NCBI GenBank assembly: GCA_965215445.1 | Contig: CBDCDT010000002.1 | Coordinates: forward strand, 2,108,001-2,172,000 | Direction of reading: 5' to 3' | Length of the DNA: 64,000 nucleotides | Origin: CBDBLK01 sp965215445 | Lineage (GTDB): Bacteria > Bdellovibrionota > Bacteriovoracia > Bacteriovoracales > Bacteriovoracaceae | Shown: positions 60,524 through 64,000 of the stretch, piece by piece | How positions within the stretch are numbered: the stretch's first letter is position 1 | Layout: each line of letters begins with the position of its first letter | Position numbers and translations under genes: made by a program | The notes under the pieces: model-generated | Seen by the model: the letters and a program-made list of their open reading frames with translations, nothing else | The model's database searches: none | Told to the model about the DNA's origin: nothing

Positions 60524-60958
60524 TTGGATATTTTACGCATTAACGCTACCGACACCCACCCCATCCGGCAGCAAATGTTGCGCCATGGTAAAGAATGGGA
60601 GGCCTGCCTTTTTGAGGGGGATGAGTCCGAGCAAACTTTCCATCTGGGCGGTTTTGTCGAGGGCCATCTGGTGAGTGTCACCAGTTTTTATTTTGAAAAA
60701 CACCCGCGCTTTGAAGACCCCTACCAATACCGCCTGCGGGGCATGGCCACCCTGCCCGAATACCAGGGCCAGGGATTTTCCAGCGCCCTGCTCAAAATGG
60801 CCTTCCCCATTATCAAGCAAAACCTGTGCACGCTCTTGTGGTGTAATGCCCGCACCACCGCCCATGGTTATTACCAAAAAGTGGGCTTTGAAAAAGTGGG
60901 TGAGGAATTTACCAATGAGGAAGGGCCGCACATTCTCATGTTCAAAAAGATAGTTTAA
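60524..60958 (+). CDS. GNAT-family N-acetyltransferase
   Basis: 144 residues from TTG 60524 (GGGAT upstream). Motif A: RGMATLPEYQGQGFSSALL (acetyl-CoA pyrophosphate loop QGQGFS); motif B: ARTTAHGYYQKVGFEKVGEEF. Start of the family domain: FEGDESEQTFHLGGF. Likely a small-molecule or protein acetyltransferase of unknown substrate. Its stop abuts the convergent gene at 60959. Confidence 0.85.
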   Translation: MDILRINATDTHPIRQQMLRHGKEWEACLFEGDESEQTFHLGGFVEGHLVSVTSFYFEKHPRFEDPYQYRLRGMATLPEYQGQGFSSALLKMAFPIIKQNLCTLLWCNARTTAHGYYQKVGFEKVGEEFTNEEGPHILMFKKIV

Positions 60959-62275
60959 CTACCGTCTGCGCTCTCGAATCAGGCGAAACCCCACCCCGGC
61001 AAACCCATAGCTATGGGCGGGATAGCTCCAGGCACGAAAAGTCGAGGCCAGGTTGTCCGCATTGCTAAACCAACTTCCCCCGCGCATAACCCGGTGGGCA
61101 CCGTAGCGGTGGTGTACAATGTGCGCGTCCTTGGCGCTGTATTTGGCCCCGGCATAATCAGCACGATGAGTTCCCCCTAGGGGATTGACAACTTTGCCCC
61201 TCGGAAGATCGTCGTGCAAGTCCTGCACCCACTCGTAGACGTTACCGTTTATGTCGTAAAGGCCCAGAGAATTGTGGCGCAGTCTCGCCACCTCCTGAGT
61301 TTGGTTGTCAGCGTTTTGGTGAAACCAGCCATAGCGAAACAACTCTGCCTGATTAACTCCAAACGGATAGAGAGAATCGCCTCCCTCTTTGGCGGCAAAT
61401 TCCCACTCTGCCTCGGTGGGCAAACGGTAAGTGTATTCGTCTTGAAACTGGTTCAATCTGTGGATAAACTGCTGGGCCTGCTCCCACGATACCCATTCCA
61501 CCGGGCGGTTGGGGTCGATGCGAGTGCTCCTGCCGTCAATTTTAATTTTGTACTTCCCTTTGCGCACAAAGGCCGAAGGATTGTCTCCCATGGCGATATA
61601 ATATTGAAGCTGGGTCACCGGCGTGGCCTGCATCTCGAAGGGCCGGGTCAGGGTCACTTCCAAACTCCCTTCATCTCCCATGGCAAAGGTTTTCTCCCCC
61701 AGTTTTCCCTCGCTGGGAAATCCCTTCCTTCTAAACTCAAAACTCTCCAAGGCCCCGTCGTCCAGCATTTGGGGACTGACCCCCGACTCCCGGGCCATAT
61801 CGTAAAACAACTTAAACGAAGTCTCGCGCTCGATTTCCCGCCAGGCGACGGCGCGGTCTGCGGGTTGGGGAAGAAGTCTCAGGTAGTGCCCAAAACGGCC
61901 CTTGCCGGAGCCAATTTGGGAAATTAAAAACTGGGCCTTCAGGCCCGCGTCCACGCCCCTTTTTTTCATCCAGATTTCGGCCGCTTCTTTCAGGTTCACC
62001 TCCTTCATGCGTGCTTGTACGCCTATGATTTCGGAATAGACCTGCACGATGGGAAAATCTTTCAAGGCGGGGTTTTCCACCAATTCTATAATTGTCCTGG
62101 CAAACTGTGAGGCCATTTTGTCTTCTGATTCAAGACCTGTCAGCAGTTCTCTGCCTAAGGCCGCATTGCTGGGAATGGTGTCCAAAACTTTGGCCATCGC
62201 CTTGGCGCAATGTTCTTGTTGTGAAAAACCAAACCACGAGAAAAAACTGGAAAACAAAAAAACTATCAGTTTCAT
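60959..62275 (-). CDS. Formylglycine-generating-enzyme-like exported protein
   Basis: 438 residues from ATG 62275, with AAGGAGAGGG upstream; signal peptide ends FGFSQ. The C-terminal half has the FGE-sulfatase/SUMF1 signature: VEWVSWEQAQQFIHRLN, YRLPTEAEWEFAAKEGG, LYDINGNVYEWVQD, VMRGGSWFSN and GFRLIRERR. The catalytic cysteine pair of true FGE is not evident, so it may belong to the PvdO/EgtB-like or structural branch. ATG overlaps the FAD-oxidoreductase stop by 4 bases. Confidence 0.85.
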   Translation of the reverse strand: MKLIVFLFSSFFSWFGFSQQEHCAKAMAKVLDTIPSNAALGRELLTGLESEDKMASQFARTIIELVENPALKDFPIVQVYSEIIGVQARMKEVNLKEAAEIWMKKRGVDAGLKAQFLISQIGSGKGRFGHYLRLLPQPADRAVAWREIERETSFKLFYDMARESGVSPQMLDDGALESFEFRRKGFPSEGKLGEKTFAMGDEGSLEVTLTRPFEMQATPVTQLQYYIAMGDNPSAFVRKGKYKIKIDGRSTRIDPNRPVEWVSWEQAQQFIHRLNQFQDEYTYRLPTEAEWEFAAKEGGDSLYPFGVNQAELFRYGWFHQNADNQTQEVARLRHNSLGLYDINGNVYEWVQDLHDDLPRGKVVNPLGGTHRADYAGAKYSAKDAHIVHHRYGAHRVMRGGSWFSNADNLASTFRAWSYPAHSYGFAGVGFRLIRERRR

Positions 62276-63276
62276 TTTGGCCCTCTCCTTTTGATTTTGC
62301 GCCACACTTTAGGCGCCAAACTCCACGCTAGAGTAAAACCGCTTTTATACAACCCCGTCAAGGCATAAGTGTGGGTATAATTTTTAAGCAGGCCAGCATA
62401 AGGCATCCGCTTTTCTCCCCGATGGCGAATCCCGGTGACAAGTCTCGCCCGATCTAAAGGGGGAAGGCCCTCGAAAAGATTGGCAAATTCCCGCCAGGGA
62501 TTTTCAAATTGTTTGTGCCGAGGGGCCACAATCCCATCCTTTTCACTGCTTCCCCCCAAGCACAAGGTTTTATGCTTTGACCTATAAAGCAAATTCCAAG
62601 GCCCCTGCGCCCAGCGAGTCGTCGGGCGCTTCCAATCCACCTTGTCCCAGGCCAAAAAATGCCCCGGCACGGCCTTGCCCGCCAGACTTTCTCTCGTCAG
62701 AGGAAAAAGCTGCGCGAAGGCCCCGCCGGCCAGGACCGCAACCCCGGCGCGCAAACACTCGCCGCCCCAGGTTTGAAGTTCCACTCCCGCCTCAGTTTCT
62801 GCGAGCGCGGTGACCAGCGCCTGCTTCCAATGCAGCTTCAGGCCAGAGTGCAGGCGCGCGCTCCACCATTCAAAAAAAACCGGCGCGTCCACCAGATGGC
62901 CCTGCTCATAGGGGGTAAGCGTTTGCGCTGACACGCCAAAGCGGCGCTCAAAAGCAGGCCCCAAATACCAGTTGTGCAATTTTTCCACGCCCGGCGGGCG
63001 CACTTCTTGGCACCAATCAAAAAAGCGCTCCCCCCCTTCACACAAGAGATCGCCCAGTTCGGAGACACCCCGGCGCACTCCCTGGCGGGCGACGGTTGCG
63101 GTGGAAAACAAAGAGCAGGGAGGCAGTTGTGCGGGGGCGGACACCCACAAAATGGAACCGGAAAATCGCTCGCGCAAACATTCTTCCAACAGGGCATGGG
63201 CGGCAATGCCGGAACCCACTACCGCCAGGTCAAAAGTTTTAAGTAAATTTTGCCAATAGCTTGACATTTTTATCAT
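62272..63276 (-). CDS. FAD-dependent oxidoreductase (DAO-type)
   Basis: 334 residues (ATG 63267 is an alternative start). LAVVGSGIAAHALLEECL near residue 18 is the FAD-binding Rossmann motif (GxGxxA). LFSTATVARQGVRRGVSELG, AVLAGGAFAQLFPL and RLVTGIRHRGEKRMPYAGLL near the end follow the DAO/ThiO layout. Substrate unknown. It overlaps the FGE-like gene by 4 bases, so they are translationally coupled. Divergent from the NYN gene. Confidence 0.75.
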   Translation of the reverse strand: MIKMSSYWQNLLKTFDLAVVGSGIAAHALLEECLRERFSGSILWVSAPAQLPPCSLFSTATVARQGVRRGVSELGDLLCEGGERFFDWCQEVRPPGVEKLHNWYLGPAFERRFGVSAQTLTPYEQGHLVDAPVFFEWWSARLHSGLKLHWKQALVTALAETEAGVELQTWGGECLRAGVAVLAGGAFAQLFPLTRESLAGKAVPGHFLAWDKVDWKRPTTRWAQGPWNLLYRSKHKTLCLGGSSEKDGIVAPRHKQFENPWREFANLFEGLPPLDRARLVTGIRHRGEKRMPYAGLLKNYTHTYALTGLYKSGFTLAWSLAPKVWRKIKRRGPK

Positions 63277-63296
63277 ATTTTGATAGTTAAAAATGG

Positions 63297-63324
63297 AGAA
63301 GTTATTAGTAACCTAATAGCTTCT
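63297..63324. promoter_or_regulatory. Inverted repeat in divergent promoter region
   Basis: AGAAGTTATTAG, four bases, CTAATAGCTTCT: 12-base arms with one mismatch, between the starts at 63276 and 63405. Candidate operator for either gene. Confidence 0.4.
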
Positions 63325-63404
63325 TATTTACAAAACGCCCCTAGCAACGCCCCGGTAAGAACTCCGACGGCCGACCTTGGGGCATTTCAATAAGGTTTTT
63401 ATCA

Positions 63405-64000
63405 ATGAAAGATAAAATTGCCATCATCATTGATGGTTGGTTCATGCGAAAACGGATTTATAAAACAAAAGCCTTTTCTTATTCAGCGAAAAATATACAT
63501 ACTTATTGTAAATCGCTTCTCAAGAAAGAACAAAAAATTTTCAGAATTTATTATTATGATACAGAACCACTAAGAAGTAAAGGACACCATCCCGTAACAA
63601 AAAAAAGTATCAACTTTGAAAAAACATCTGTTGCTAAAGAACAAAATAGAATATTGGGAGAAATTCGAGAATACCCCAATTTTGCCCTTCGTTTGGGAGA
63701 GACACATTGGAATGGAAAATCTTGGAATTTATCGGAAAATGCTCTCAAACAACTACTTAGCGGAGAATTGCCACCAAAAAACGTTGAAGACAAAGATATT
63801 ACTCCAGGAATTAAACAAAAAGGCGTAGATATGAGAATCGGGTTAGATATTGCGGCCTTGGCGTATAAAAAATTGGTGGATAAAATTATCGTTATTACGG
63901 GAGACCAAGATATTGTTCCGGCACTAAAGTTAGCGAGAAAAGAAGGCATTATCGTCGGTGTCGATTCACTTGGAAATAATGTAAACCCGTTACTGAAAGA
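63405..64000 (+). CDS. NYN-domain (PIN-like) nuclease, cut by right edge
   Basis: 198 residues visible from ATG 63405. IAIIIDGWF near the start, GVDMRIGLDIAALAY in the middle and IIVITGDQDIVPALKLA near the edge supply the conserved aspartates of NYN/DUF88 (LabA-like) domains, which are PIN-fold RNases. Codons are A+T-rich, unlike the FAD gene next door, suggesting accessory origin. The 3' end and any partner are outside the window. Confidence 0.82.
   Translation, partial: MKDKIAIIIDGWFMRKRIYKTKAFSYSAKNIHTYCKSLLKKEQKIFRIYYYDTEPLRSKGHHPVTKKSINFEKTSVAKEQNRILGEIREYPNFALRLGETHWNGKSWNLSENALKQLLSGELPPKNVEDKDITPGIKQKGVDMRIGLDIAALAYKKLVDKIIVITGDQDIVPALKLARKEGIIVGVDSLGNNVNPLLK

Overview
The window is a chromosomal segment of a Gram-negative bacterium. 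Evidence: a Kdo/LPS operon (kdsB-pyrG-kdsA-kdsC), many signal peptides and lipoboxes, outer-membrane beta-barrels, periplasmic c-type cytochromes and YceI proteins. A 61-residue single-histone-fold protein resembling the Bdellovibrio histone, a PilZ protein, a GldA/F/G-type ABC operon and many secreted peptidases and lipoproteins point to Bdellovibrionota or a related delta/Oligoflexia-like lineage. This is inference from gene content; no marker gene settles it.

Layout. 1-7.1 kb: a DUF4143 ATPase cut by the left edge, small secreted proteins, a beta-barrel and an RCC1-repeat lipoprotein. 7.1-10.9 kb: the kds-pyrG operon. 10.9-22.7 kb: three more DUF4143 ATPases between a zinc-peptidase-like lipoprotein, a GHMP kinase/Yip1 pair and a three-gene operon of paralogous secreted proteins. 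22.6-28.2 kb: GldG-type ABC operon, then RNase E/G. 28.2-29.2 kb: a fragment of an Rpn/YhgA-type nuclease gene inserted at the RNase end and bracketed by a 54-bp duplication of the target. 29.2-39.9 kb: a pair of secreted proteins, one with an amidoligase-like C-terminus, then lipoprotein, oxidoreductase, PilZ, YceI, acyltransferase, histone, DUF2288, cytochrome c and VanZ genes. 39.9 kb: tRNA(CAU).

40.0-43.6 kb and 48.7-52.8 kb are accessory regions, visibly richer in A+T. The first lies directly behind the tRNA and holds two tandem XRE regulators with duplicated operators and a coupled operon of a GHKL ATPase, a STAS-like protein and a membrane-anchored helical protein. The second holds an intact Rpn-type nuclease whose start lies in a perfect 17-bp inverted repeat, plus an unrecognised four-gene operon, all between two copies of a small CxxC gene. 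Between them lie a subtilase with 13 helical repeats and a YceI / haem-barrel / cytochrome-lipoprotein operon. 52.9-64 kb: a 1579-residue Ig-like lipoprotein, a divergent type IIA topoisomerase B subunit, a GNAT, a formylglycine-generating-enzyme-like protein coupled to an FAD oxidoreductase, and a NYN-domain nuclease running off the right edge.

The best candidates for undescribed systems are the GHKL/STAS/membrane operon, the four-gene operon at 50.5-52.5 kb and the Rpn-linked insertion with its long target duplication. No rRNA, CRISPR array or complete transposase-bearing insertion sequence was seen.
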